NCBI GenBank assembly: GCA_028023455.1
Contig: JAQFVV010000151.1
Location: 1,459,001-1,523,000, forward strand
Length of the DNA: 64,000 nt
Reading direction: 5' to 3'
DNA from: Epiperipatus broadwayi
Taxonomy: Eukaryota > Onychophora > Udeonychophora > Euonychophora > Peripatidae
A program made the translations under genes and the position numbers. The notes below the pieces were generated by a model, which was not told where the DNA came from, did not search any database, and was given only the letters and a program-made list of their open reading frames with translations. Positions 1 through 10,828 of the stretch are shown piece by piece (the first letter of the stretch is position 1; the number at the start of each line of letters is the position of its first letter).

Positions 1-179
1 AGAAGCATTTTGAACTTGAGGATTTGTATAAAATGGGAGCCATGTATGGTTTAGGAGGGTAGTAATAAGCTAAATGTTCCTGAATCAAAACAAAGTTCAG
101 TCTGTCATTTCTGATGCTCAAAAATCCAAATAATCTTTTGATCGAGTAATCATTTGATTTTTTTTATATAATGGTTAGT

Positions 180-600
180 AGTATTAGTTTATTATGTAAG
201 TCATGTAGATTTTTTCAGATAATGTGCTGATGAGCAATACAGGTACTTCAGACTATACAATGAAGTATGAAGAGATATATGTTGGGTTAACAAGTGAAGA
301 TCAAAGGTGAACCATGTGAGAACAACAGATATCATTGGACATGATTGCAATAATTATTAACTGATTAAAATGGAGTTGCACTAAACATATTGCTAAAAGA
401 GATGAAAATAGATGGACAATAGAAGTCTTAAATCAGTTCCTCGGAGATTTAGAAAAGACTTAGAAAGAAATGAATGGATGAAATAAGTAAGTTTTCTGGC
501 ATAGAGAAGCTATGGACTAGAGAAATTGGATTTGGCTTGGAATGACTCATCCTGCAGTGAAGTGATAATTGTTAAAAAATTGTGATGATGATGACGGTGA
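180..600 (+). mobile_element. RTE-like LINE, degraded 3' end
   Basis: Broken reading frames match the C-terminal tail of RTE-type reverse transcriptases: a stretch like 'RDENRWTIEVLNQ', then a tail resembling 'RPRKRP..RWVDEIRK..G..W..LARDR..W'. It ends in a GATGATGATG-rich 3' end shared with the copies near 19.9 and 50.5 kb. It has stops and frameshifts and is not functional. The family call rests on protein-motif resemblance. Confidence 0.6.
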
Positions 601-1589
601 TTGGAAACTAAGGAAAGGTAAATAGATTAATGTTAGAGGTGGTAAATCTACATTATGTAATGCTAAAATGGGGAACAATTTTCAAATTTGTCTGATTTTG
701 TCAAGAGAAGGACAGTTGACATTGAATTGTTGGAAGGAATTTAGATGGTTAGGTTGAAAAAGTTTGGGTGAGTCACTTTAAAGACTACCATTCCCAAATT
801 GATGGCTTGAAGAGAGAATGACTCCAGAAAAAGACTTGTTAGCTTATATATCATATTACATCAATTTTTGTTTTATTTGCTATAAATCCTTTCAATGCCA
901 TTATGTAATCAATAATTTTTATGTTGAGAATATTAATGAAGAATATAAAAATACTGTCATAATTTTATTTTTTGTGATAATTTTTTTTTTAACTATTTTT
1001 AAAACAAATTATCCATTTTCAAGAACAAGAAGTGGGAATGGCGGGGAGGCAATGTCCTTTCATTTATTTTTTTAAAAGATAAAGTACTAACTTTATTAAG
1101 AATAAAATTGATATCTATAATTTATCTGGTATGGGGCGGATAATTATTTTTGATATTTTAATCGCTATCGAAGGTGTATACGCATTGTATATACATGCTT
1201 AAACATGTATTATATATGTGTGTGCTTAAAATGTGCAATATAACAGTTTGCAGCTATATCTGAATTTGGTATTTACACTAGGTTTTCCAAAAGTTTTGAT
1301 CCCAAATCAGTTTGCTTTTACAGACACCTATGTTTCACATTAAGTCAGCATCTGCATGTCTATTTACTTTGGACTTAGAATCCATTCAAACCAAAGTAGT
1401 CCTTGATTTCATCCTTGGGAATAATATGAAGGCAATCAGTTAAAAATATAACTTTGCTAACAAGTAAAATGCTGAAGTATTACAACAGATAGATGTTCAG
1501 TTATCATGGTTTGAGTAACAAACAAAACAATATTGGGTGATTCAAATTATGCATAGTCTTTGTTTTTTATATAGTAATCATTTAGTCAT
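601..1589. other. AT-rich stretch, nothing recognised
   Basis: AT-rich DNA with homopolymer runs and short open frames of biased composition. I see no splice-bounded exon, RNA gene or repeat family member here. Confidence 0.5.
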
Positions 1590-1880
1590 CATCCCACTTC
1601 AGAATGAATGTCTTACAATTTGAATTTAGTTTTTCTGATTAATCTTCTTATCACTCCAGTAAATTTTATTTCATCTATCTATATCTCACTTGCAGCTTTT
1701 TTCTCAATCTTTTATAATATCTTAGGATCCTTTTTAAGATTTCAACTGTCCATCTACGATCATCTTCAGCCTAACTCCATTTTAATTTTTTAATGATATT
1801 TTCTCCTATTTGCTTTTGACTCCATATTTTGTTGCATGATCTAAAGTCTCTGCATTGCTCTTCTATTACATTCCCAACAT
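1590..1880 (-). mobile_element. RTE-like LINE, degraded 3' fragment
   Basis: The plus strand shows the complement of the conserved LINE tail, including text like 'CTTTTATAATATCTTAGGAT' and 'AAGATTTCAACTGTCCATCT', which also occurs at 51.6, 56.55 and 61.4 kb. Read on the minus strand this is the segment before '(V/I)LNWIPRDCKRP'. It is truncated and frameshifted. Confidence 0.6.
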
Positions 1881-2242
1881 GTAAAATCTAGTAAATTAAT
1901 CTTTAAAAAAAAATTTTTTTAAAGACATATGTATACTCCCTTTTAATATTGTAAAGGTATTTACATCTAAGAACAGTTATCTTCACCTTAATCTAGGTCC
2001 ACCTGCTGTAAGTTTGAGTAACCAGTGGAAACCAAATAGTATAAAAATTTCACTTTTCGAATGATTTTTGGGTTTTGCCTTTATCAGTGATTTGTTAGCA
2101 CTATATCATGTGTCTATGATGATCACTTTTATTATTATGTCTTTAGTGCCTTTGGAAATCTATTATCTGCTTTATAATGGTAATATTTATTAAACCAATA
2201 ACACATCTCATGACTCCAACTTACATAATTCTTTTTCTTTCC

Positions 2243-2400
2243 TAGGGTTGTGCTATCTAGTGTAAGCTTTAGTAATCAGTGAAAGCCATAAGTTAAGAAC
2301 TAATCTGGGGATATTGGGTAAGACAGCACTAGATAGAGATTTCTTAAGGCATTACTATCTGGCATCTATTGATTACTAAAGTTTACACCAGGTGACAATT
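2243..2400. repeat. Fold-back repeat, distant relative of the hammerhead family
   Basis: The left arm (GTGTAAGCTTTAGTAATCAG) is inverted in the right arm (GATTACTAAAGTTTACACC). Between them is sequence like the ribozyme family: 'GAAAGCCATAAG', 'ACTAATCTGGGGATATTGGG' and 'CACTAGATAGAGAT'. The CUGACGA core is lost, so no ribozyme is claimed for this copy. Confidence 0.55.
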
Positions 2401-3050
2401 TGTGATGAAAAAAAAAGAATTTGCTACTGATATTTATTTTGGTTTGACTTTCTGTAAATCAAATGTACAGACCATTTGTTGTTAACTGGTTGTTTTTTCC
2501 AGTTGAGGTAATAAAGGTACTGTTAAATCCAAGTTTCATTGAAGCTGCACCATTGTTTCATTTGGAGTACAACTCAAAACATAGTTAGTCTTCGTATGGA
2601 GAGATGGAATCATTGTTGATTTGGGACACATTAATGCTTTACATTTTAGAATTCATACAAAATGTATGGTACAATGATCTCTATATTTATGTTATTCAAC
2701 CCACATGACTTGAAGTTTTAAAATACCTTTTTTATACTATTTAGTTTGTTGTAGACTTTTTTTGGAAAAATAGAATTGCTATTAGGGTGATATACTGAGT
2801 GGGAGGGGGAGCAGTTTCTTCTAGTTAGAGGTTGATACTACTTTTAAACATAATCATCAATAATATTTAATCATCAATAATATAACTTCACACATCAATA
2901 ATATAACTTCACATCTGGACACAGTATTCTCTGGATGTCTACACTGTGATGAAAAATGTACTGCTGAAGGAGACTGATTGTTACTGACTCCAACAGTAGC
3001 ATACCTAAATAAATCTTCTTGTAGATGGCGCTGTCTAACATGAATTCTTG
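2401..3050. other. Mostly featureless; short direct repeat at 2843-2913
   Basis: Only a small imperfect tandem repeat of 'ATCATCAATAATATAACTTC' type (about three copies, 2843-2913) stands out. No exon-like segment is visible. Confidence 0.5.
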
Positions 3051-3053
3051 GTT

Positions 3054-3860
3054 TTTATGCTGGGTTGGGGAAAAGATAAGGAGGATTTAGATAGAAAGGT
3101 CATAGAGTTGACAAAGATTATGTTTGTGGAAATGGGATGGAGCAGGATAGGGAATATTGGGAAAAGAAGGTGGGGACTGGAAAGGGAAGGTGGCTAACAT
3201 TGACAAAGATTATGTTTGTGAAAATGGGATGGAGCAGGATAGAGAATATGGGGAAAATAGGTTGGGGACTGGAAAGAGAAAGTGGCTAACAGGTATCTTT
3301 GGGCATAGTGGCCGAGAGATTCCTGACTTCAATAAAGGAGAAATCACAGTTCATCATATCATATCATATATAGAAATAAACAGAATATTAGATGTGAGTT
3401 AATAAATGATAATAGTAAGGAAAGTAGTTTATTGTTTAAGGCTCGAACAGGATCTTTAACAATAAGAGAATATACATGTAAATGGAAAAATATGGGTGAT
3501 TTAGTCTGTAAATTATGTAAGGAAGGAATAGAAAATATTAGGCATTTGTTAATTGAATGTAAATGCTTGAAAACAAAGGATACAAATAATGAAGTTATGG
3601 AAGAATAAATATGAAAAAAGTGATTATACATTAAGTGGATTATTGGTTTTTATGCTGGGTTTGGGAAAAGATAAGGGGGATTTAGATAGAAAGGCCATAG
3701 AGTTGACAAAGATTATGTTATGGAAATGGGATGGAGCAGAATATGGGAAAATGTAGAATGAGGAATGCAAAATATTGTGGATAACAGGTTTCTCTGGGCA
3801 TAATTGCTGAGAGGTTCTTGACTTCGTTTAAGGAGAAGCCACAGTACATCACATCTTTCT
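3054..3860 (+). mobile_element. LINE remnant with duplicated flanking module
   Basis: A module starting 'TTGGTTTTTATGCTGGGTT' and containing 'GAGTTGACAAAGATTATG' and 'GAAATGGGATGGAGCA' occurs at 3047-3355 (partly duplicated inside) and again at 3637-3858. Between the two copies is a reading frame resembling the C-terminus of a LINE reverse transcriptase (separate entry). The module is probably LINE 3' sequence present more than once through nested insertion or tandem duplication. Confidence 0.5.
3336..3608 (+). pseudogene. LINE reverse transcriptase C-terminal fragment
   Basis: A frame open for about 90 codons ends in TAA at 3606-3608 and has no start codon of its own. Its end reads 'VCKLCKEGIENIRHLLIECK', the Cys-x2-Cys...His-x4-Cys arrangement usual at the C-terminus of several LINE clades. 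The preceding 'LLFKARTGSLTIREYTCKW' fits the linker before that motif. The upstream RT domain is absent, so this is a 5'-truncated insertion. The clade cannot be fixed from this much sequence. Confidence 0.6.
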
Positions 3861-5040
3861 ACATATGTCTATTCTTGTATTTCCTTCTGTAACATAAAAT
3901 CAGTCCCTATTCCTTGCTTAAAGTCACATTACATCATCAAGGTTTTTTAGATTTCCTAATCAAAGGTTCCTTAGATGCCCTGGAACCTAACCTCAAAAGC
4001 TCAACAGATATATGAAGACATAGATTCATTGGAAATATGTATATATAGAAATTGGCCACTCATTTTTTTAATGTAGATTACTAATATTTAAACAGACATT
4101 TAAAAATAATTAGAAGGGTAAGACCTCTTTTATTATATGCTTTAATTATTATATGTAATATTTAATAACATACACATCGAATTCATTCAAGATCAGGCCT
4201 GCTCTCATTCGGGTACTAGGATGTCACTCAAATATTTGTTGCGCAGATATTAAAAACAAAAAAATATTCAATTTAATCTTAAATACACTCGTTTCAAATC
4301 TAGGCCTGTATTTGAGAGAGAACTTTGGAAAGATGTCATATGACTATCAATCAAAAAAAAAAAAAACAGCTTCAATTCCAGTTAATCCTCTTTATCTATT
4401 TTCAGGCTTTGTCTTTGGACAAAGATACTATTTCAACCACATGCCTGACCAGTTTGAAATCAAGTATTTAAGACTAACTTTGTAAATTAAAATTGCTTAA
4501 ATAATCTTTGCCATATATACGGTAGTTGCTGTGTTCAAGATGATTTACATGTTTTATCCATGAAAATCTTCATATGTATATATCAAAATAGGATAAATCC
4601 TTCTAGCAATAATTATAGATACCAATAAAATTACAAATTTTTCTTCATGACCATTGTTTCATGTTTTAACGAAATACACCTTCTCAAGTAAAAGACTATT
4701 AACAAATATGTATGTAAATGCAATATAGCCCAGTGAAAAGGTGAATGATTTTCTATCCCAGCTGAGTGCAGTGCCATCTATGAATTATTGTATGGGTTAT
4801 CTAGTGACACAGTTGATGTATTCACAAAATTTTTTAAATACTAACATGTCTTGATCATGAGTTATAACATGAAATATGTCAATGTGTTTCTTACATTAAC
4901 CCATGATGGGAAACACCTATTAAATTTTGTTTCAAATTGGTCAAAACTACTATTGTAATATTTGAAATAATTTACACTTCATATGGCAGTGAAACTTTAA
5001 GTTTGAAGAACATTTTCAAGTGATTGGCAAGATTTTGTGA
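3861..5040. other. AT-rich stretch, nothing recognised
   Basis: No splice-bounded open segment, tRNA-like box or member of the repeat families described elsewhere in this window was found. Confidence 0.45.
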
Positions 5041-5262
5041 TGGTGGGAAGAATATTGTAAACAATTTGAGAAAGATACAAAACACACTGTCACAGTTCAT
5101 TTCATAATACTTGATTCAGACATTGCCGGCACCTTAAATTTTTTATGGCAAATAGCTAAATTGTCAGTACCTAGCACTTGCATTGATTCAGAAATGGTGC
5201 TGCAGGCTATGGAGAGAGAATTAGTCACCTTTTCACTGGAACACACAAATATCTTTGAATAG
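5041..5262 (+). other. Unassigned open stretch
   Basis: This is a 73-codon frame between in-frame stops at 5038-5040 and 5260-5262. Its mixed composition (for example 'ILDSDIAGTLNFLWQIAKLS' and 'EMVLQAMERELVTFSLEHT') looks less like AT noise than most frames here. It has no early ATG, no convincing splice sites and no motif I recognise. It could be an old transposase fragment or chance. Confidence 0.2.
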
Positions 5263-5765
5263 TGTCTACATGAAAATTACTTTCCATGAAGAGAAAATCT
5301 TGTTTTCTGAATTACGAATGCTAATTTTAACAGATTGCAGCAAAACCTCAAAGCAAGTTTTAAGTGCAGAGTTCAGAGAGCCAAAGTTCACACGATAATG
5401 TTATCAGTAATAGCATTCCTCGCTTATTGAACCAAAGTCTTCAAAAAATAGCATCCATATTTTTAAGGCTTACAACTGCCATATACATATATAGCACGTT
5501 TCCCTCTGCCATAAATTAAACATTTAATTCTGAGTGATAAGTTAAATTTTGTGCATGTCCATTATTGAGGCATTAAACACCATTACAGCAGACATTGTTA
5601 ATACAATTATTTACCTTATGTAATATATAATAAACGAGCAGTTCTCTACTCTAGTGCTATTACTGATTACCAATTTTTTAAGATTTGAACTTCATCATGT
5701 TTTGAAATCATAGCAGTTTTTTTTGGTTTTTTTTAAAAAGATAATAGAATGAAGCAATATCAAAT
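5263..5765. other. AT-rich stretch, nothing recognised
   Basis: No gene or repeat identified. Confidence 0.45.
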
Positions 5766-6315
5766 CTAAACAGGCAAAACTCTTCATACAGTAGTGCCAC
5801 TCAGTGCAAGCCAGAGTAATCAATGGATGCCAGAAGGTTTGTGCATAAAATCCATATCTAGTGCCTACTCATCCAATATCCCCAGACTAGTTTCTAGCTT
5901 GTGGCTTTCGTCAGCGAGTAGTTTTGGATTGGAGAGCACTGCACCTAGATTTTAGGATCTAAGGCAACCCTCCAGCAGTCACCTTTTATCTCAACTACAA
6001 AACTACGAGTCTAAAATTGAAAGCAATAATATTTTCAATCCAAGCTCATTAGCTTATACAGTCATATAGATTTGAACTCAGTTCAGTACCCATACATTTT
6101 GGTGTCTTTGATTCTTTAATAACCATAGCCACCACTATCCTATTAGGCAGGATTGGTGTTAAACCACTAAACATCACATGATCACGTTTTCCAATTTTAG
6201 ACTCGTAGTTTTGCAGTCGAGAGATAAAAGGCAGCTGCTGGAGGGTTGCATTAGAGTCTAAGATCTAGGTGCAGTGCTCTCAGATGCAAAGCTCCTCACT
6301 GATGAAAACCACATG
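5766..6315. mobile_element. Hammerhead-family element, truncated inverted copy
   Basis: A plus-oriented unit begins at 'TAAACAGGCAAAACTC' and runs through 'AGAGTAATCAATGGATGCCA', a ribozyme-like segment on its minus strand, 'GAACTCAGTTCAGTACC' and 'ACTAAACATCACATGATCA'. From about 6187 the sequence continues as part of an inverted copy that stops after the 5' half of the ribozyme motif (near 6315). No clear flanking duplication was found, so this copy looks truncated. Confidence 0.7.
5871..5929 (-). ncRNA. Hammerhead ribozyme-like motif, copy 1
   Basis: On the minus strand the order is: outer stem I strand AUCCAA, inner strand, CUGACGA, a short stem II (AGC/GCU around CACAA), GAA, self-complementary ACUAGU (stem III), cleavage C, UGGGGA, then UUGGAU closing the outer helix. 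The catalytic core is intact. The inner stem I is weakened by substitutions (CUACUCG in place of CUCCUCA). Stem II is closed by an A-A mismatch, a weak point shared by the family. Confidence 0.55.
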
Positions 6316-6677
6316 TGGTAGATGGCACGTTCAACGTTTGATCTTCCATATTTACAGCTCTGAGTAACTGCTTATTAATAATTCTTTGAAACTTTTTTTA
6401 TCTATCTGATCTTGAATAAATTTGAACAATAAATTTCAGAAATTAAAAACCTTGTAGCATGTTTTGTGCTTAAAAGCATTTTTAATGTACTTAGAATAAA
6501 AATTATTTTTTCATGTTATTCAAAAGTAATAAGAGTAATATTAAATATATATATTAATTTTGCAATATTTTAAAAGAATTTTTATTGATGTATATATATA
6601 TAATCTACCTATAATTTATTTTTACTGAATTTTATGTGTATATGAGTTCTTAAACTGTTGCACTTTTTTTTTTTAAG

Positions 6678-6750
6678 TTAATTGAACAAACTGATCCTGC
6701 AGTTAATAAAATCACACAAAAAGTCAACACAAATTGGGAATTTTTCAAAG
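6678..6750 (+). CDS. Penultimate exon of unrecognised gene
   Basis: An 11-nt T-run and AAG acceptor precede a 73-nt open segment that ends at an AAAG/GTAAAT donor. It encodes 24 residues starting LIEQTDPAVNKITQ and ending WEFFK, in phase 0 at the start and phase 1 at the end. The leftover G joins the AT of the exon at 13522 to make an Asp codon with no stop, and both exons have coding-like composition unlike the flanks. Upstream exons and the start codon were not found. I do not recognise the protein; splice-signal quality and phase match are the basis for the call. Confidence 0.55.
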
Positions 6751-6810
6751 GTAAATCCCATGTTTACATTATTTATTATGTTTATTTTAAATTATTATAA
6801 ATCTTATACT

Positions 6811-6830
6811 TTGTATGTGTGTGTGTGTGT
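6811..6830. repeat. (GT)n microsatellite
   Basis: A run of about eight GT dinucleotides in the intron just after the exon ending at 6750. Confidence 0.9.
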
Positions 6831-7337
6831 GGTGTATTTTTAAATTTATTTATTGACAATAAATGGAACTCATTTATTTATAAATTGGAACAATATTTTC
6901 CAGAAAATAAATAATGTTATAATTAACATGTTTATAGTAATGCGATTCCTCTTCAAATGTTTATGTTGAAGTGTTTGTTAAACATATGTTCCACTAGCAA
7001 TTACTGGCTGGGTTTTATTTATATAGTATTAATTGTTTGTTTAAAATGTATCATTATAGCAACATTTTATAAAATTGTTACTTTAGCATGTGTTAAAATA
7101 AATATAATAAAAAAAAAAAAAATCAAAATATAAAATAGTGAATAAATAGCATAAAAGATGGTAATAGCTGGTATAATAAAACACTAAATATCACATGATC
7201 AGCATTTCTTCTGCTTGCTCATAACTGTTATTAAAACAGGCAAAACTCACCATACAATAGTGCCACTCAGTGTAAGCCAGAGTAATCAATGGATGCCAAA
7301 AGGCTTGTGCATATAAATCCCTATCTAGTGCCTACTC

Positions 7338-7396
7338 ATCCAATATCCCCAAACTAGTTTCTAACTTGTAGCTTTTGTCAGTGGGGATCCTTGGAC
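7338..7396 (-). ncRNA. Hammerhead ribozyme-like motif, copy 2 (core mutated)
   Basis: It has the same 59-nt layout as the other copies, but the core reads CUGACAA instead of CUGACGA and the triplet before stem I is GUU. The G-to-A change in the core is the kind expected from CpG deamination and would abolish activity. Confidence 0.5.
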
Positions 7397-7793
7397 CTAG
7401 ATCTTACGATCTAATGCAACCATCCAGCAGCCTCCTTCTGTCTCTACTTAACTGCAAAACTATGATAATAAAATTGAAAACACTAATATTTTCAATCCAA
7501 GCTCATTAGCTTATATAGTCATGTTGGTCTGAACTCAGTTCAGTACCCATACGTTTTGGTGTCTTTGGTTCTTTAATAAGGCAGGATTGGTATTAAACCA
7601 CTAAACATCACATGATCACCATTTCTTATGCTTGCTGATAACTGTTATTAAAACAGGCAAAATTCTCCGTACAGTAGTGCCACTCAGTGCAAGCCAGAGT
7701 AATCAATGGATGCCAGAAGGCTTGTGCATAAAATCCCTATCTAGTGCCTACTCATCCAATATCCCCAGATACGGCTTGTGCAAGTACCTACTC

Positions 7794-7852
7794 ATCCAAT
7801 ATCCCCAGACTAGTTTCTAGCTTGTGGCTTTTGTCAGTAGGGAGCCTTGGAT
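7794..7852 (-). ncRNA. Hammerhead ribozyme-like motif, copy 3 (core mutated)
   Basis: The outer stem I AUCCAA/UUGGAU, stem III ACUAGU and cleavage C are intact. The core is CUGACAA, again a CpG-type change at an essential G, so it is predicted inactive. Confidence 0.5.
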
Positions 7853-8402
7853 CTAGATCTTAGGATCTAATGCAACCCTCCAGCAGCCTCCTTCTATCTC
7901 TACTTAACTGCAAAACTATGAGAATAAAGTTGAAAAACATTTAATATTTTCAATCCAAGCTCATTAGCTTATAGAGTCATGTTGGTCTGAACTCAGTTCA
8001 GTACCCTTACGTTTTGGTGTCTTTGGTTCTTTAATTAGACAGGATTCATATTAAACCACTAAACATCACATGATCACCATTTCTTATGCTTGCACTAAGT
8101 GGCACTACTGTTTGCCTGTTTTAATAACAGTGCAAACAGAAGAAATGGTGATCATGTGATGTTTAGTGGTTTAATACCAATCCTGCTTAATAGATAGTGA
8201 TGGCTATGGTTATTAAAGAACCAAAGCCACCAAAATGTATGGGTTCTTAACTGAGTTCAGACCTATATGATTATATAGGTTAATGAGCTTGGATTGAAAA
8301 TATTGTGTTTTCAATTTTAGATTGTTTTGTAGTTAAGTAGAGATAAAAGATGGCTGCTGGAGGGTTGCATTAGATCCTAAGATCTAGGTGCAGTGCTCTC
8401 GG

Positions 8403-8461
8403 ATCCAAGGTTCCTCACTGACGAAAGCCACAAGCTAGAAACTAATCTGTGAATATTGGAC
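8403..8461 (+). ncRNA. Hammerhead ribozyme-like motif, copy 4
   Basis: This copy lies in the inverted unit on the plus strand. CUGACGA at 8418-8424 and GAAA are intact. Stem III is damaged (ACUAAU), and the inner stem I strand UGUGAA pairs poorly with UUCCUCA. Confidence 0.5.
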
Positions 8462-8650
8462 GAGTAAGTACTAGATAGGGATTTTATGCACAAGCCTTGT
8501 GGCATCCATTGATTATTCTATCTTGCCCTGAATGGCACTACTGTATGGAGAGTTTTGCCTGCTATAATAAAACACACAAGAAAAAATGGAAAGTAGTTAA
8601 TAACCTTTTCTTTTGCTTGTAATTAATTGAAAGTAAATAGTAATTAGTAT

Positions 8651-8792
8651 AACTCTGGTTTGATGCAATGGTACAGTAGCATAATCTGGAACTCAAGGTC
8701 CATGGGTTGCAGCCGAGCTCTGCCACTTCCTGTACTTGAACTTCTTATAAACTCCCAATCAATAGAACTATTTGATTTTTTTTTTTTTTATT
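8651..8792 (+). mobile_element. SINE family 1 copy
   Basis: The order of parts is a tRNA box A-like head ('TTTGATGCAATGGTACAGTA'), 'GAACTCAAGGTCCATGGGTT', 'TGCCACTTCCTGTACTTGAA', and the tail 'ACTCCCAATCAATAGAACTA' leading into a T-run. It aligns by eye with the copies at 9531, 13279, 15640, 17305 and 43681. Confidence 0.7.
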
Positions 8793-9139
8793 AGCATTAA
8801 ATATGTTTGTTTTCTATTGAGTTAAAAGGTTTGTTAAAATTCATAAAGTACCTGTAAAATGAAGACACTGAAATATATTGCATTGAGAAGGAAATAAGCA
8901 ATGAGAAATATTATCATTGATGATCAGGTTTTATTACTAGTTTATAGCATTATTCCCCAATCTTCTGGCAGAGAACTTAACATGCGTTAAGTAGGTAAAA
9001 ACTAAGTTCAACTGGTCCACATCAGGGCAGACTTCTTCAAAACCCCTCTTAGAGAATAGCAATGAAAAGGAAGCAATTCTCGCTAGATTTTCCATTTGCC
9101 AGGTCCCGAGAGTTTCAACTTTTTCAATCCTTGTTTTTA

Positions 9140-9335
9140 TCCTCTAATTACGAATAGCTGAGTCACCATTGACTGATCAATGTTATATGGTAAGCTATAT
9201 TGAGTACGACTCAGAAATAGCCTGAAAGAAAAATTCCAAGCCTTGTTGAAAAAATTTTCTTCTAGTTTATAGACCAGGTTCGAATCCAAATCATAAGCAT
9301 GGTGGCCAAATAAATGAGTTACCATTTCAGCTTGA
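9140..9335 (-). mobile_element. SINE family 2 copy
   Basis: It shares 'GAATAG...CATT.ACTGA', 'GAAAAATTCCAAGCC' and a box B-like GGTTCGAATCC with the copies at 23.4 and 26.2 kb, and in reverse with 60.9 kb, where the tRNA-like head is clearest. Orientation is set from that head. Confidence 0.55.
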
Positions 9336-9530
9336 GGCTCTCATTTGTATTCGTCCAAAAATATGATATAAAATTTTATATGCTACAATAATTTACATAA
9401 ACCATATTCTTCGCAGCTGTATAATTGGCAATAATTAGCTCACAAGTGGTGATGACTACATCAATATTTGATTTGATCCATTACATTACATTAGAGCTTT
9501 TAACCTCCAGCTAGGAATAATCCCATTGGC

Positions 9531-9668
9531 CAGTGTGGATTAATGCAACTGCAGAGTGGCAGACTCTGGAGAACAAGATTCATAGATCATGGCTCAATGT
9601 TATGTCTTCCGGTGCACAAATTTCTTACGGACTCCCAAGCAATAAATTATTTGACTATTATTATTACT
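9531..9668 (+). mobile_element. SINE family 1 copy
   Basis: It begins 'GTGTGGATTAATGCAACTGC' and ends 'GACTCCCAAGCAATAAATTA' plus TTTGACTATT, the family's 3' end. Confidence 0.7.
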
Positions 9669-10333
9669 GATCAATATTCGTTGGTGCACCAAGATAACGT
9701 AGACCAGATATTTTAGCTAAACGAAAAAAATCCACAACCTCTATCCCATATTAGAGCCTTGCTATGCTAATTGTTATAATACCATGAGGGATAAGTAGGA
9801 AATCATGGGAAACCATTATTAATAATAGTGAAGTAAATTTTTATTGCCCATTAGCATGAACTTTGAGTTGGTAAACTTATCTTATAGATCACGTAGTGTA
9901 CATCTGTATTATTCTCGGTTATTTTTTGCTAAATTCTATAAAGCAGCATATATTTATGTATAGTGTCCTCAGTCACAAAGATTTAAGTTCATAATATTTA
10001 AAATCTTTATTTTTATTTAGTTTTTTTAATTAAACTTTACATTTATATATGTATTTAACATATTGCCACAACAAACAAGTCTGAATACATTATTAAGATA
10101 ATTCACAAGCTAGGTTCTCAAAGAATCATTTTTATTGAACTTGCAAATAATTCCCATCTTTTTATTACATATATAAAAATCTATCTTAATATTTATTTCG
10201 AAACAAACTCCCAGGAAACATGCATTATCAGTACTATAGCACAAATCAATGGAAAATAGATCTTAAATTAATCTATATGCAGAGAAATAATTGCAGAGTA
10301 TTTCCCTGAAGATTTGTGATAATGGTATTTTGG
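9669..10333. other. AT-rich stretch, nothing recognised
   Basis: Intronic position relative to the plus-strand gene; no feature identified. Confidence 0.45.
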
Positions 10334-10828
10334 TTGTATTTATATATTGGACTATTTCCATCATCTAATATGAGTATTGATGTCTTTAGAAAAAATTAAC
10401 TTTATTAAATATTCCAAATAGATTCAACTGTTAGTAATTGCACACAGGGGTTAGTATATGCACAAGTTTCGAGAGATATTATTCTCGCCTCTTCTTCTGG
10501 TGTTGCTGTTCTAATCGGTGACAGTTCTAGCATAGGAATCGAACATAGATCCTTAAATTTTAAAGTAACGCTCTATTGGTTAGGGCGTTACCTTAAAATT
10601 CAATATTTAAGAATTTAAGGATCCAGGTTCGATTCCCATGCTAGAACTGTCACTATTTAGGCCCGCAATACCAGGAGAAGAGTGAAGAATAATACTTCTT
10701 GAAACATTATGCATATACTAACTCCTGTGCGCAATTACTAATGTATTTGGAATATTTAAATAAAAAAATTTCTAAAGACATTCAATACTCATATTAGATG
10801 ATGAAAATAGGTCAATATATAAATACAA
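10334..10828. mobile_element. Fold-back element with tRNA-like arms
   Basis: The arms are about 240 bp and inverted around a centre near 10580. The outermost match is 'TGTATTTATATATTG' to 'CAATATATAAATACA'. Inside come 'TTGCACACAGGGGTTAGTAT', then 'GTGACAGTTCTAGCATAGGA' against 'CCATGCTAGAACTGTCAC'. Next to the centre each arm has a tRNA-like pair, box A-like GGTTAGGGCG and box B-like GGTTCGATTCC. It may be two SINE-like copies head-to-head or a fold-back MITE. Confidence 0.7.

Larger units (their letters stand above)
7172..8575. mobile_element. Hammerhead-family composite element with 13-bp target duplication
   Basis: Two plus-oriented units (about 7197-7613 and 7614-8095; ribozyme motifs 456 bp apart) are followed by one inverted unit (about 8100-8560), with the palindrome centre near 8108. 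The composite is flanked by an identical 13-mer, TATAATAAAACAC, at 7172-7184 and 8563-8575. Such a length suits target-primed reverse transcription better than cut-and-paste transposition. Unit 2 carries a local duplication of 'GTGCCTACTCATCCAATAT'. No protein is encoded, so the element must be mobilised in trans. It lies inside the intron of the unrecognised plus-strand gene. Confidence 0.75.

Noticed and set aside
3-61. A 19-codon open segment (KHFELEDLYKMGAMYGLGG, stop TAG) at the window edge looked like the end of a coding exon.
   Set aside because: Too short, no acceptor visible within the window, and its possible donor phase does not fit the exon at 6678.
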